64,000 nucleotides of DNA from Ilex aquifolium (GCA_951799425.1 OX637405.1:20247089-20311088), one strand, 5' to 3'. Shown: positions 35,055-47,407, counted from the first letter of the stretch. Numbers and translations: made by a program. Notes: a model not told the origin generated them from the sequence alone.

Positions 35055-38000
35055 CTATAAGAATGTACCTCCATCCTCAAATAAGAAAGGATAGTTGGCA
35101 CGTATGGTGTCCTCACGCTCCCACGTTGCCTCCTCCACTCCTCGGTGCTGCCACAACACCTTCACTAGCCTCACGGTCTTGCCTCGCAAAACCTGCTCTC
35201 GGCTATCCATGACACGCACTGGTCCCTCCTCGAAGGTCCCATCCGCATCAACTATGAGCTCGCCCCAATCCACAACATGCGTCGGATCTGGAGTATACTT
35301 CCGGAGCATGGAGACATGGAATACGGCGTGAACACCCGATAAAGTTGGCGGTAACGCCAATCTGTAAGCCACAGTGCCAACTCTCTCAAGCACCTCAAAG
35401 GGCCCAATATACCTCGGCGACAGTTTTCCCCGCTTGCCGAATCTGATCACCCCTCTCTTAGGCATCACCTTTAAGAAGACGTGGTCTCCCACCTCAAATT
35501 CCAGAGGCCGCCGCCGCCTATCGGCGTAACTCTTCTGCCGGCTCTGAGCCGTGAGAAGACGTTTCCTTATCAGGTTCACCTTCTCCGAGGTGTCTCTAAT
35601 CAAGTCTGGACCCGTAGAGGGTCTTTCCCCAACTTCAGTCCAACAAACCGGAGAACGACAAGGCCTCCCATAAAGCGCCTCATAGGGTGCCATCCGTATG
35701 CTCGCCTGATAACTGTTATTGTAGGCGAATTCCACTAAGGGCAAATGCTCTTCCCAGTTACCCTTGAGATCTAGGACGCATGCCCGTAGCATGTCCTCTA
35801 ATGTCTGGATGGTCCTCTCCGACTGACCGTCCGTTTGGGGATGGTAGGCTGTGCTCATCCTCAACTGAGTCCCCATGGCTCGCTGGAAACTCTCCCAAAA
35901 GTGAGCCGTAAACCTGGGATCCCGATCCGATACTATAGACACGGGTACCCCATGCAACCGGACTATCTCCCTTATGTACAACCTGCAGAATTCCTCCAGA
36001 GTGAAGGTCATCCGCACCGCCAAAAAGTGTGCCGACTTCGTAAGCCGGTCCACTATCACCCACACCGCATCACGTCCCCGTGATGTCCGTGGCAAGTGGG
36101 TCACAAAGTCCATTGTGATGTGCTCCCACTTCCACTCAGCCACTTCCAAGGGCTGGAGCAACCCTGCTGGCCTCTGGTGCTCGGCTTTAATCTGCTGACA
36201 TGTGAGGCATCTACTGACAAAGTCGCCAATTTGCCTCTTCATTCCGCTCCAGTAATACTGGCGACGAAGATCATGATACATCTTCGTGCCGCCTGGGTGC
36301 ACCGCAAAACGAGAGCAATGGAACTCCCTGAGGATCTCCTCTCTCAGCTCCGCCGACTGGGGAACCACTACCCTTCCCCTAAACCGAAGACTGTCATCCG
36401 AGTGAATGGCCCAGCCCTCGTCACCAGTACCCGCCTGCACTCGGTCCCTGATGGATGATAACTCTGAGTCCTGTCTCTGTGACTCGATCACTCTGCTCAG
36501 TAGGGAAGGCGTAGCCACCAAACTCCCTAAAACACCCTGAGTCCGACCCCGATAATGCAGCCCAAATTGGCCCACGGCCTCAAGCATCCGCCACTCCCGG
36601 GAAGCCACACTAGCTAAGACACCCCGTGACTTTCGACTAAGTGCGTCAGCCACCACATTTGCCTTACCGGGGTGGTAATGCAAAGTGAAGTCATAGTCTT
36701 CTAGGTACTCCATCCACCTACGCTGCCTCATGTTGAGGTCCCGTTGAGTGAAGATGTACTTCAGACTTTTGTGGTCCGAAAACACTTCAAATCGTTCACC
36801 ATACAAATAGTGGCGCCAAGCCTTTAAGGCAAAGACAACGGCCGCCAACTCCATGTCATGCGTGGGGTAATTCTGCTCGTGATTCTTCAACTGTCGAGAA
36901 CCATAAGCCACCACTCTCCCGGACTGCATCAAGACACAACCCAGTCCGTCTTTAGAGGCATCGCAATATATCGTGTAGTTTTGTCCCCTTTCTGGGACAA
37001 TCAAGATAGGAGCTGAAGTGAGTCTCCTCTTTAGTTCTTGGAATGCCTTCTCACACGAATCATTCCACTCGAACTTGACCTCCTTCCGGGTCAATCTAGT
37101 CATAGGTGCGGCTAGTCGGGAGAAGTCCTCGATGAACCTCCGGTAATACCCTGCCAATCCCAAGAAACTACGTATCTCGAAGACTGACCTTGGCCTCTCC
37201 CAGCTCATAACTGCCTCGACTTTCTCCGGATCAACTGATACCCCCGAAGCCGACACCACGTGTCCCAAAAATTTCACCTCCGTAAGCCAAAATTCACACT
37301 TGCTGAACTTGGCGTACAACTGGTGGTCCCTCAAGGTCTGGAGAACAATCCTTAAGTGACCCTCATGCTCCTCCTCTGTCTTGGAGTAGATCAGGATGTC
37401 ATCAACAAACACTACGACAAACTGATCTAAATAGGGCTGGAACACCCTATGCATGAGATCCATAAATGCCGCCGGGGCATTCGTCAACCCAAATGGCATC
37501 ACCGTGAACTCGAAATGCCCGTACCGCGTTCTGAACGCCGTCTTAGGGATATCTGACTCCCTAATCCTCAACTGATGGTAGCCCGTGCGGAGATCTATTT
37601 TTGAATAGACCCGCGCTCCCCTCAGCTGATCAAACAGATCATCGATCCTCGGCAAAGGGTACCTATTCTTGATGGTGACCCGGTTCAACTGCCGATAGTC
37701 TATACACAATCGAAGGGTCTTATCCTTCTTCTTGGCAAACAGCACCGGAGCGCCCCAAGGTGAGGTACTCGGTCTAATAAAGCCCTTGTCCAATAATTCT
37801 TGTAATTGAACCTTGAGTTCTTGCAACTCAGCTGGCGCCATCCTATGTGGAGTCATAGAAATGGGTGAAGTACCCGGATGCAACTCAACGCTAAAGTCCA
37901 CATCCCTATGGGGAGGTAATCCCGGTAACTCGTCCGGAAAAACGTCCTCATATTCACACACCACCCGAGGTAGACCCAATTCTTGTCTCGCCTCGTCCTC

Positions 38001-39641
38001 CAGGGTAAGGCTCGCAAGCCAACCCATCAATTGCCCATGCCATCGTGAATCATACACGACTTGAGGTAGAGCATCATGCTTTTCCCCCTGAAACTTGAAA
38101 CAAACACCGTCCGGTGTATAGGCGGTGACCCTCTTCTTGTCACAATCAATAACGACCCGATACGCCGCCAACCAGTCCATCCCAAGGATGACATCGAATT
38201 CCGACATGTCCATAACCCTAAGGTCCACGGTGAGTAGAATCCCCGAGATCTCTAGCTCACAACCCCGACATATCTGATTCACACACACCCTAGCTCCTAG
38301 GGGTGAATTCACATATAACGGCTCCTCCAAGGTATCAACCTCTAAGCCCAAATCCCTCACACATGATGCAGAAATGAATGAATGTGATGCACCAGAATCA
38401 AATAACACTTTAGTCCATAGGCGAGAAAGTAGAAATGTACCCTGAATGACTGACTGGTCCACTGGCTCAGCCTGAGGTGTAATGGCGTAGACACGCCCCT
38501 GGGTCCCCGAAGTCCCGGCTTGCATGCCCTGTCCTCGGCCTCGACCCATGCCTTGGCCCATCTGGCCCGACTGCGGAGTCCCCGCTCGAAAGGTGGTAGG
38601 GGCCTGAGTAGCGCCCTGGAACTGATACTGGTTTCCCTGGCCCGTGGTGGGGTAGGGAGGAACAAGGCGTGTCTGCGACTGTCCCACTGATGACTGGGAC
38701 TGAGGTGTCCCATAGCTCTGGGATCCTTGCCTCTGCGGACAATCCCGCTTCATATGCCCCGGTTGGTGGCAATGGAAACATGTCTTCTGGCCCGCCTGGT
38801 AGGTAGTCCTGAAGTTTCTCCCGCCTTGGGAAAGCTGACCTTGGCCTTGGCCTTGATAGCCGCGGCCCTGTCCTTGAGGAGCAGAGGTCCTCTGTTTCTT
38901 CCCCGAACTAGAAGAAGAGGATTGGCCCTCCTTCTTCTTATCCTTAGCACCCGCCTCACGGATGCTTCGAGCATCGTCCACCTCCCTCTCAATGGCCATA
39001 GCTGTCTCGACCATAGAGTCCAAGTCTTGCAGGCGGAGGCCCACAATCTTTCCCCGGATGGATAGCTTCAACCCATCCTCAAACCTTCTTACCTTGGCCA
39101 TATCCGTGGCCACGTAATCATCAGCAAATCGGGCTAATTCAGTGAACTTAGCCACATACTCCATCACTGTCATTGACCCTTGCTTCAAATCTAGAAACTC
39201 GCGGGCCTTTGCATGTCGAACGGCCGTTGGGAAATATTTACCCATGAAGAGCTCCTTGAACTCTCCCCATGTCATGGCCTCTAAGTTCTTCGAGGCCGTC
39301 ACCCAATCCCACCACAATTGGGCTTCTCCTTCTAGCTGGAATGCAGCTAGCCTTATCTTAGTAGCGTCTGAGGTGACCTCCATCGCCCCTAAGATCTTGT
39401 TGACTTGCCGGAACCAATGGTCGGCCACCATCGGGTCCGCCCCTCCCATGAAGACTGGAGGTTTGTGTGCTTTAAACTGTTGGAGGTTACTCGCGCCTCC
39501 ATGTCCGGCATTTGCACTAGCTTGTGCAACAGTAGCCGCCATTAGGCCCATGGTTTCCGTAAACGCTCGTTGATCGAAGACCGGTGGTGGTTGGTTATTG
39601 TTCCGCCCACCGCCTCGACGTCCTCTTCTTCCACTTGCCAT
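35055..39641 (-). CDS. gag-pol: Tekay Gag-Pol polyprotein (1528 aa)
   Basis: One ORF encoding all proteins for replication and integration. Gag spans about residues 1-390, with a capsid-like core (about 60-220) and a zinc knuckle [14 protein letters not shown] (288-301) after a Gln/Gly-rich stretch. The protease has FDSGAS (414-419). The reverse transcriptase has LCIDYRQLN (645-653), MPFGLTNAP and the catalytic FVDD (745-748). RNase H has CDAS (893-896), ME (930-931), SDHK and ADALS. Integrase has the HHCC zinc site (H1108, H1115, C1145, C1148) and a DD35E triad (D1178, D1239, E1275). The carboxyl end has FHVSMLRKY, then a chromodomain-like segment (about 1455-1520, [16 protein letters not shown]) of the kind chromoviruses use to choose heterochromatic targets. 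All catalytic residues I can place are present. Gag and Pol share one frame, as usual in this lineage. Confidence 0.97.
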   Translation of the reverse strand: MASGRRGRRGGGRNNNQPPPVFDQRAFTETMGLMAATVAQASANAGHGGASNLQQFKAHKPPVFMGGADPMVADHWFRQVNKILGAMEVTSDATKIRLAAFQLEGEAQLWWDWVTASKNLEAMTWGEFKELFMGKYFPTAVRHAKAREFLDLKQGSMTVMEYVAKFTELARFADDYVATDMAKVRRFEDGLKLSIRGKIVGLRLQDLDSMVETAMAIEREVDDARSIREAGAKDKKKEGQSSSSSSGKKQRTSAPQGQGRGYQGQGQGQLSQGGRNFRTTYQAGQKTCFHCHQPGHMKRDCPQRQGSQSYGTPQSQSSVGQSQTRLVPPYPTTGQGNQYQFQGATQAPTTFRAGTPQSGQMGQGMGRGRGQGMQAGTSGTQGRVYAITPQAEPVDQSVIQGTFLLSRLWTKVLFDSGASHSFISASCVRDLGLEVDTLEEPLYVNSPLGARVCVNQICRGCELEISGILLTVDLRVMDMSEFDVILGMDWLAAYRVVIDCDKKRVTAYTPDGVCFKFQGEKHDALPQVVYDSRWHGQLMGWLASLTLEDEARQELGLPRVVCEYEDVFPDELPGLPPHRDVDFSVELHPGTSPISMTPHRMAPAELQELKVQLQELLDKGFIRPSTSPWGAPVLFAKKKDKTLRLCIDYRQLNRVTIKNRYPLPRIDDLFDQLRGARVYSKIDLRTGYHQLRIRESDIPKTAFRTRYGHFEFTVMPFGLTNAPAAFMDLMHRVFQPYLDQFVVVFVDDILIYSKTEEEHEGHLRIVLQTLRDHQLYAKFSKCEFWLTEVKFLGHVVSASGVSVDPEKVEAVMSWERPRSVFEIRSFLGLAGYYRRFIEDFSRLAAPMTRLTRKEVKFEWNDSCEKAFQELKRRLTSAPILIVPERGQNYTIYCDASKDGLGCVLMQSGRVVAYGSRQLKNHEQNYPTHDMELAAVVFALKAWRHYLYGERFEVFSDHKSLKYIFTQRDLNMRQRRWMEYLEDYDFTLHYHPGKANVVADALSRKSRGVLASVASREWRMLEAVGQFGLHYRGRTQGVLGSLVATPSLLSRVIESQRQDSELSSIRDRVQAGTGDEGWAIHSDDSLRFRGRVVVPQSAELREEILREFHCSRFAVHPGGTKMYHDLRRQYYWSGMKRQIGDFVSRCLTCQQIKAEHQRPAGLLQPLEVAEWKWEHITMDFVTHLPRTSRGRDAVWVIVDRLTKSAHFLAVRMTFTLEEFCRLYIREIVRLHGVPVSIVSDRDPRFTAHFWESFQRAMGTQLRMSTAYHPQTDGQSERTIQTLEDMLRACVLDLKGNWEEHLPLVEFAYNNSYQASIRMAPYEALYGRPCRSPVCWTEVGERPSTGPDLIRDTSEKVNLIRKRLLTAQSRQKSYADRRRRPLEFEVGDHVFLKVMPKRGVIRFGKRGKLSPRYIGPFEVLERVGTVAYRLALPPTLSGVHAVFHVSMLRKYTPDPTHVVDWGELIVDADGTFEEGPVRVMDSREQVLRGKTVRLVKVLWQHRGVEEATWEREDTIRANYPFLFEDGGTFL

Positions 39642-39982
39642 CTACACACAAGTCAAATGGCAATGGCACAACAACTTAGTATCCCTAGATAGGGATCAAA
39701 GTTAAAACGCTCAAATCTTTCTCATTGTCTCACTAGTAGAGCGTATGCCTCCAATAGTGGACCCTTTCGCTTTGAACCTTCCCGTTCATTTGCTTTCCCA
39801 CTCCCAAGGTTAAGTTCTCTAACCCTAGTGTGTCCATTTCCATACACATTTTACCATGCATATAATACACATACCACATATCACATAACATGTAGCAATT
39901 TAAGCACATAACATGTAATGTACAATGAATGCAATGGTCTAAACCCATGCCCCATCAAGCCCTAGGTAAATCGCATACCTAT

Positions 39983-39994
39983 GCTCTGATACCA
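39983..39994 (-). other. Tekay primer binding site, tRNA-iMet type
   Basis: TGGTATCAGAGC on the minus strand, three bases from the 5' LTR end at 39998. The leader to the ATG at 39641 is about 340 bp. Confidence 0.93.
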
Positions 39995-39997
39995 AGC

Positions 39998-42616
39998 TGT
40001 GACGCCCCAAATTTCCGGGGGTCCTTTATTAACCGTTGACCATCCGTCAACCCGCGGAAATACTCGTGATAGTCGTATAACCCGACACCACGTCACTCAC
40101 ATGCTTTTAATCAGATTTACCATCCACAAGGTCAATTATACCTCCATTTATGTCCATTTATGTCATAGAAGCCAAAGAAAACAAAGCCCAAAAGCATGGC
40201 TAAGCATTTTGAAAATTTCAAGTTTTTGGAAAAACCTTCCGGAAGGTCGACATACACCTACCGGAAGGTCACTGAAGGAACTGTTACATGAAAAAGATCA
40301 ATTTCAAGAACTTCCGGAAGGTCGACATCAGTAGCAAAAACCTTCCGGAAGGTCCATTCCAGTAGCCAAAACCTTCCGGAAGGTTCATTCCAGAAAACAA
40401 AACCTTCCGAAAGAACTCGGCAGTCAAAAAGAAACCCAAGGCAAAACCTTCCGGAAGGTCCACTCCAGTAGACAAGTCCTTCCGGTAGGTTTTACTCCAG
40501 TAGCTAAAATCTTCCGGAAGGTTCATTCCAGTGGGCAAAACCTTCCGGAAGGTATTAGCTGTGAGCAAGGCAAGCTGGGGTTTTTAGCAAAACCTTCCGG
40601 AAGGCCGACACACACCTTCCGGTAGGTTTTCAGACTGTGAGCATAAAAATGGATTCCTTTCCCCTCCAAACCATCCTTAAAGCTACCCCATACACTCCAA
40701 ACTCATTCAATACATGTTTAATGAGATTTTCCATATAATACCCAACTCATACAATCTCTATTACAATTCATTCCATAATATATATACATCAAAATGGAAT
40801 TTTGTTAAAGGTTTTACAAAACTTAAACTAAGGCCACAAGCCGGCCCCCTTCATGCTTGATGCTCTCCAAATGAGCCATCCGCCGGTGCAAAACCCACAC
40901 CTGAAATGTTTTTCCCATAAAGGGTGAGCCACGCTCAATAGGGTATCTCCTAGAGAGGCTACTCCCCAACCTAAATGCATATGAAATGTCACATGCTATC
41001 AATCAACAATCCACAACAAGAATATATTCCATGTTGAAACATGTAATGTCATGCTATGAAATGAGGTGAGACTCACTCATGCACATCAACCAAGCCCTTC
41101 CCGGCTCCTCTACACATGCAAGTGCCAATGTGTACCAATCCGTCATTTATGTTCCACATCAAATGACATTTCATTCTAGGGTCTTTGTAAGGGGTGGATG
41201 TTCATGGACTCACACCAAAGGTCACCCAACCTACACGGAATTCATGGACTTCCACCAACGGTTCCGCGTACACCGACACACTTTATGGGCTCTTATACCA
41301 ACGGAGTGCGTATCCAATCACCGGGTCTCTCACCCGAGGGATTTTCTAGCCCTTCTTGCTACCCCAACCCTATCAACATATAAACCATTCGACTCGTCTA
41401 GGTCATCGACCCATATTACCCGAGCTCACTCGTCATCCACCATGTGTGGTGAAGACAAATAACCATGCACACACACCTCCTAAAATGCGATGTTCCCGTG
41501 CATATGAAATGTGGTGCTCCATTGCAACACCAATACAATGTTCGATATGATATGAGTGACATATGAACATTCTCAACACATTTCCCATATTCCATGGCAA
41601 AATCATATCAAAATCATATAATTCCCATAATACAAATTCCAAGCATGTTATCAACATACTAAAATTTCATGGCATATATATAAACACATAACACGTCCAC
41701 AATTTCATATAACACATGAATTTACATTGGGTTCATTTCACATATCCAATTCATAGAAATCACAATTAGTAACTTCTAAATATTCATCCAAGTTAGGATT
41801 TCCTTTACCCATTTCAATACCCAATTCACCCAATTTCACAACAATAGGCAAGAGACACATAGGCTATCATCCTACCCATTCCATAAAAACATTATAGGCT
41901 TGGAATAAACCTTAGTAGGAAGAAACCCTACCTCTTGAAGCGTGAGGAACGACCAAGGGAAGTTCCAAGACCCGATTCAAGCTAAAAACTCTCACTTCTC
42001 GAAAATCCCGTACCTTAATCTTCGGTAAAACTTGCGCTTTTTGGTATAGCCGCGTAGCCCTCGATGAGTAGAGCGACTTTAATTCTTGGCTTGCGTGGAT
42101 TCGAGGTCCGTAGCGCCGTAGATCGTAGAGAGAAGGTGAGTTTTTCTCTCTTTTCTCCCTCTTTCTCTCTATCGGCTGAAACCGGCTGAACAATGGGGAA
42201 AAATCTAATTTTTCCCCCTATTTATATTTTAGAATACTTGGCCCACAATTCGCCACACGTCCTATTTAATTCCGGGTCCGTTTTAACCCCGAAACGATTA
42301 AATTTCGTCCCGATTTAAGTTTAAAATATTTTTATTTCACTTGTCTCTAATATTTCCCCAAACTTGGAAATTTTATAAAAAATTTCGTGTACGGGGTCAC
42401 CCGGGGCCCGTTCGTCTCGTAAAACGCGAAAAATCCGACTATCTCGGAATTCCACGAAATTTGACGTGGTAACTAGATTTCGCGAGACGAATCCAACGGT
42501 GAGGTCCGTTTCGTCATCCGAGTTCTAGAAAAATTCAGGTTTACAACCTGTACTGTAGTGGCAATTTACCGTTTTGCCCTTTTTTCACAAAGGTTGAAAT
42601 TTTCTCGGGTTTTACA
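39998..42616 (-). repeat. Tekay 5' LTR
   Basis: Same length as the 3' LTR and nearly identical. The TATA box on the minus strand is at 42217-42228. This copy would drive transcription through gag-pol. Confidence 0.97.
40233..40628. repeat. Palindrome array G', AACCTTCCGGAAGGTT x12
   Basis: Same twelve units in the same order as in the other Tekay LTR; no copy-number change between the two. Confidence 0.96.
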
Positions 42617-43655
42617 GCTCATATTCCTCCATGCGTCTATTGATCTGAGTAATATTGGTCTCTATCTCTAGTAAGATCTGTCTATCAGTTCTGTCGTCCA
42701 TTGGTATGTATGGTTGATCTTCTTGTGGTGTCAGTGGTATGAATTCCTCAGGTACCTGAAATGGTTCTTCCTGTGGTTCAGGTGATGCTTCAGGTTGGTT
42801 TTCCATTCGTCCTCCATGACTTTTTTTCAATGAAGTTTTATCCAATGCTCCAAAAAGTTCCACTGTTTTCCATGTCGGATCAATGATCACACCTTAATCC
42901 CTGCATAGTTGAGAAACTAACATAGCATATGGGAGTGAGAGTTTCTTTCTATTTACTGTAAGTAATATTTGGTCCATGATTAAGTTCGGCAGGTCAATGG
43001 TGTGTCTCATCCCAAATGCATATAAGAAATAAGCTTGCTCAGTATAAATTTGATTCTTTTGAGCTCGGGGTAGCAAATTGTATGCTGTTATCAAACTGAG
43101 AATTCTGTATTTGTCTGTCAGATCTCCTTACTTTATATATTTATTTGGCTTACCCCAAACAAATTTTGGATTACCCGTCACTTCTCTTCCTATGACATTT
43201 AAATTAGGTAATTCAGTATAAGGATACTGTGGGTTCTCTGGTCTTTGCATGGGTCGAAAAAATTCGGCTATAGTAGCCGGTGTAACTTGAAAAACAACAC
43301 CTCGTACGAACACACGTAATTGTCTTTTCCCAATTATATCAGCATTACTATAAAATTCTCGAACTATGTAGTCATAGGCAGGAATAGATAATCTGACATA
43401 ATGTAACCATCCTCTTGCATCAAGAATTTGTTTTATTCCTATATTTGTAAAATCTTCATAAATAACCGGCCCTTCAACAATGATAGTTTTGGAAATAAAG
43501 TTAGCATCATACCAGACATGTTGTTCAAGATTTTCAAATATCACCTCATCGTAGATATTTCCTGGATGAGGTTGTTGTGGAGATGCCTGAAGTGGTGGAG
43601 ATTGATCCCTTCGTGGTTGGCTTGAAGATTTTCTTGTTCTTCGTCTTGAATCCAT
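42617..43655 (-). pseudogene. Env-position ORF of Athila-type element C
   Basis: This lies downstream of integrase in the same orientation, where Athila elements carry an extra ORF once called env-like. The start near 43655 gives a basic, Pro/Gln-rich amino end, then VWYDANFISKTIIVEGPVIY and a region like the 'putative plant transposon protein' domain (LRVFVRGVVFQVTPATIAEF). The later part is acidic and Pro-rich and ends at the Tekay insertion. No signal peptide or membrane segment is visible in the part present, so an envelope role is not supported by sequence. The region is broken. Confidence 0.75.
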
Positions 43656-43782
43656 GTTCTTCTTTATCTTCTTTATCTCTCTTCAAACACTTTGTTTTAA
43701 TTGCTATTCTTTGGAGAATTTTGGCTTTTTCGTATTTGGATTGTGAGGGACACTAAATTGATCAGCTTTTTGCATGGAGAAT

Positions 43783-43830
43783 GTATATATAGGGGCACTA
43801 CCGTCCGGACGCTAATCTTACTGTTCGAAT
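43783..43830 (-). promoter_or_regulatory. Palindrome plus TATA-like site before the env-position ORF
   Basis: On the minus strand a CGTCCGGACG palindrome (43802-43811) and a TTCGAA half-site (43824-43829) lie 10-40 bp upstream of CCTATATATAC (43783-43793), about 130 bp before the ATG at 43655. Palindromes of the same kind precede the TATA box in the family-C and Athila LTRs here, so this may be an internal promoter. Inference only. Confidence 0.5.
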
Positions 43831-44113
43831 GGTGCTATTTGACTGGTTTTTGGTTCGCAACTGCAGATTATTTCTCTGATTTTCTGCATCTTTCTTTGTT
43901 TCTTGTAAATCCCTGCAGTTTACAAAATTAAACACTACTTTATATATTCTACAAAGCTTTGCTAACCACTCTTTTTCTTGTCAAAGAATTGGTTTTATTA
44001 TTTATTTATTTGTTATTTATTATTTACTATTGTTTTACTTATTCTATAGTTATTTACATTTATTTACAATTATGTACAGTTATTTCCAAAATTCTACATC
44101 TTGTTGATCATAT
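43831..44113. other. Athila C non-coding spacer
   Basis: AT-rich stretch between the accessory ORF and the promoter-like site, with TTATTTATT-type runs. No ORF supported. Confidence 0.5.
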
Positions 44114-44518
44114 TTAGTCAGTATCAGAACTATCTGGATCAACAACACCAGTGACACGATTAACTTCATTTCTCACGTATCTTGTTAACATTGGGGTAGA
44201 ATAGGATGGCGCATCAGGATAATCCTTACTCTGCCCATGCCTAATCCACCGCAAACGATCTGACGCTCGACCTGAAATTGGTTCCGCACACTTATTATAT
44301 TGTCTCAAATGTTCTGTACGACCACATCTTACACAAGCACAGAGATGATTTGCTCGTCGGTGTTTAGCATATGTACTTTTTCCACACAAGGGTCTTGCCT
44401 GACTTTCGAATATTTCTAAATTTCTAACATGCCTAGTTTTTTGCATGATCAACATATGTATATCTTTTGGAAAGTGACGTAGTAAAATTAAACTTAACCA
44501 AAATAATTTTTCATCCAT
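44114..44518 (-). CDS. Accessory Cys-rich ORF of Athila-type element C (134 aa)
   Basis: A small ORF between integrase and the env-position ORF, in the element's orientation. I do not recognise the family. It is basic in the middle and contains a Cys/His cluster: CGKSTYAKHRRANHLCACVRCG, of which CVRCGRTEHLRQYNKC has Cys and His spacing like a small zinc-binding fold (C-x2-C-x4-H-x6-C). The carboxyl end is acidic (VDPDSSDTD). It could be a nucleic-acid-binding accessory protein or a captured host fragment. The family is not established. Confidence 0.5.
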   Translation of the reverse strand: MDEKLFWLSLILLRHFPKDIHMLIMQKTRHVRNLEIFESQARPLCGKSTYAKHRRANHLCACVRCGRTEHLRQYNKCAEPISGRASDRLRWIRHGQSKDYPDAPSYSTPMLTRYVRNEVNRVTGVVDPDSSDTD

Positions 44519-44909
44519 TTTTCAACTTTTAAGAAAGAAAAGAAAAGAAGAAGAAAAAAAAATGACTCAAAAATTATTGAAAATTCACTCACTATCCGGT
44601 TCTTTAACGTCTGTCAGTCACAAAGACGAACAGAATTTTTAAATAAAAATTATTATGCTAAAAGCAAAAAAAGAAATTCACACTCATATCTCCCCAACTT
44701 AAATTAAATTCTATCTGTAATGTAAAAACAGTAATGAACAGCATTGATAAAAACCAGCAATTTGTTGTCTTTCAGCGATTAAGATATCTGGCTTTCACTC
44801 AGGAGATTTAATATGTCAAACAAATTACAAGTAATTAGTTATATTATTTATAATCAAATAACAATTAACACACATAGACTGGATCAAAAAGTTGCACAGA
44901 AGTTACATC
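44519..44909. other. Athila C spacer with polypurine-tract-like site
   Basis: Non-coding, AT-rich. AAGTTGGGGAGATA on the minus strand at about 44687-44700 resembles the element's polypurine tracts; Athila elements often have such a tract after pol. Confidence 0.5.
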
Positions 44910-46466
44910 TTAAGTAAATCCATTATAATAAGGTTTAAGCATTTGCCCGTTTACTTTGAAAACATTTCCAGTTAATGGATTTTCAATTTCAATTGCCTCA
45001 TAGTCAAAAACTTGCTTAACTATATAAGGTCCTGTCCATCTAGATCTTAATTTTCCAGGAAATAAACGAAGTTTTGCATTGTACAATAGAACTTTTTGAG
45101 ATGGTTCAAAAGATTTTCTCATGATATTTTTATCATGAAAAACTTTTGTTCTTGATTTAGCAATCTTTGCGTTTTCATAGGCTTCATTTCTTAATTCTTC
45201 TAATTCATTTATTTGCAATTTACGTGATATTCCAGCTTCATCTATATCAAGATTCATCATTTTGATTGCCCAATATGCTTTATGTTCTAATTCTACAGGT
45301 AAATGACATGGTTTACCATAAACTAATCGATAAGGAGACATTCTTAGAATAGTCTTATACGCAGTACGGTAAGCCCAAAGTGCATTGGTTAATCTTAAAG
45401 ATCAATCCTTACGATCTGGATTTACTGCCCTTTCTAAAATATATTTTATTTCCCTATTAGCTAATTCAGCTTGTCCACTTGTCTGAGGATGATACCGAGT
45501 AGATATTTTATGAGAAATTAAGTATTTTTTCATCAGGTTTTCAAAAACTTTATTACAAAAATGTAATCCACCATCACTGATGATTGTTCGAGGAATCCCA
45601 AATCTGGATAAAATATTTTCTTTTAAAAACTTAATCACCGTTCTGTGATCATTATTTTTACATGGAATTGTCTCTACCCATTTAGAAACATAGTCTACTG
45701 CAACCAAAATATACAGATATCCAAATGATGGGGGAAATGGTCCCATAAAATCAATGCCCCAACAGTCAAAAATTTCAATAATTAAAATAGAGTTTAAAGG
45801 CATCATATTTCTTTTTGAAATATTTCCCATTCTTTGACATCTGTCACAATTTAAACAAAAGATATGGACATCTTTAAAAAGAGTTGGCCAATAAAATCCA
45901 CACTGCAAAATTTTAGCAGCAGTTTTCTTTGAAGCAAAATGACCTCCGCAAGCTTCAGAGTGACAAAACTGAATTACCTGACTGATTTCATGACTAGGTA
46001 CACAACGTCTTATTATTTGGTCTTTACAGTATTTAAACACATAAGGATCTTCCCAAAAAAAATTACGTACCTCACTTAGGAACTTATTTTTATCAGTCCA
46101 GGTATAATTAGAAGGAATAGTACCAGTAGCTAAATAATTGGCTATATCTGCATACCATGGTACTTCGGTTATTGCAAATAATTGTTCATCTGGAAAGGTT
46201 TCTCTAATTGGAGTTGGTTGTTCTTTTATATTATAATTTAACCTTGACAAGTGATCTGCTATCACATTTTCTACTCCCTTCTTATCTTTAATTATAAAAT
46301 CAAATTCTTGAAGTAACAAAATCCAACGCAGGAGATGTGGCTTCGCATCTTTTTTAGTAAGTAAGTATTTTAAAGCTGCATGATCTATAAATACAACAAT
46401 CGACGATCCAACCAAATATTATCGAAATTTATCTAATGCGAACACAACAACAAGTAATTCTTTTTC
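44910..46466 (-). pseudogene. Integrase and end of RNase H, Athila-type element C
   Basis: In element order: the end of RNase H (FIDHAALKYLL, ADHLSRL), the integrase zinc site (H and C residues around CHSEACGGHF and CLNCDRC), the catalytic core with WGIDFMGPFP, IISDGG and a Glu in the ANREIKYILE block, and a C-terminal part with [15 protein letters not shown]. These mark a Tat/Athila-type integrase. Integrase would insert the DNA copy into the chromosome. The coding region is broken; the neighbouring solo LTR at 46467 interrupts RNase H. Confidence 0.85.
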
Positions 46467-47390
46467 TATAACGCCCCAAAAATCGGGGGTCATTATTTTA
46501 ACAAAATTCGAACAGAGTCTCATTTGTACGGGGAGCTCTACCCAAAACACAACATGTGCAATTATACTACATTGACCACACCGGATCCATTTATTCATAC
46601 TCATATAACCACATGCAATTCTTCTTTTACATTAAAACAATCTATATCCACTTTGGACGACATTACTATCTAAAACCATTCACGATCATGAGAGCGACTA
46701 AATAACTTCGTAATCAAAAGAATTTAATACACCATTTACCATAAATACAATGTCATCCAAAAGAATGTGTCCAACTACGGCACTTCCATCCCCAAAAGAA
46801 TCAGACTAATTTTGTGCAGCGGAATAACAAAAATATTGGGTTTTACAAAGTCTCAATCTAGAACAAAAGAAGGTAATGTTCTAAGCATCCACCTCGGGAT
46901 CCACACTCCCGTCGATCGGAGTCTCCCAATGTACTGGCTCCTCGACTCCCAGCTCCTCCTCAAGTGTATAATCTGAAATATGGGTAGGTAGGGGGGGTGA
47001 GCACGAAGCTCTGTAGGAAAATCCTTCCAAACCCAAACAAGATTTATAAAAGCCTATGAAATGGTCAGTCTCATTTTACAATTAACATATCTAATTTTTG
47101 AAGTAAAACAGGGACATTTTAAAAACAGATCTCAAGTTTAAGTAGCAACATTAAATTAAATGAGCAGTAACAAAAAAACCCAGCTACAATAAATAACCAT
47201 TTCCAAAATATAAACCATTTTTCCACAAGACCTTGTAGAATCCCATACTTCCACAAGTCCTTGTAGGAAACCATTTCCACAACAATAACAGTAATCCATA
47301 ACTCAAATATTCCACAACAATATGTATATGTATCTCAAACATGATGCGAGGCAAACCCCATGAATCAACACATTGAGTAATATCTAGCCC

Positions 47391-47407
47391 ACACACACAC
47401 ACACACA
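47391..47407. repeat. Short (CA)n repeat
   Basis: About eight CA units inside the solo LTR. Confidence 0.85.

Larger units (their letters stand above)
32342..42616 (-). mobile_element. Complete, very young Tekay-type chromovirus
   Basis: 10,275 bp with two LTRs of exactly 2619 bp (32342-34960 and 39998-42616), a perfect GCTCA target duplication (32337-32341 and 42617-42621), a tRNA-iMet primer site, a polypurine tract and one uninterrupted 1528-codon gag-pol ORF. It looks whole. Comparing the LTRs by eye I see only two differences, so insertion was recent: on common plant rates this points to tens of thousands of years, with wide error. The Tekay/Del assignment rests on the order RT-RNase H-integrase-chromodomain, the tRNA-iMet primer and the type of C-terminus. 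It is inserted in the env-position region of Athila-type element C. Confidence 0.97.

Noticed and set aside
35095-39573. Plus-strand ORFs of 70-143 codons over the Tekay gag-pol
   Set aside because: They are antisense shadows of the intact polyprotein ORF, with no independent support.
46419-46604. 61-aa ORF across the left end of a solo LTR
   Set aside because: It joins RNase H codons of the host element to LTR sequence by chance.
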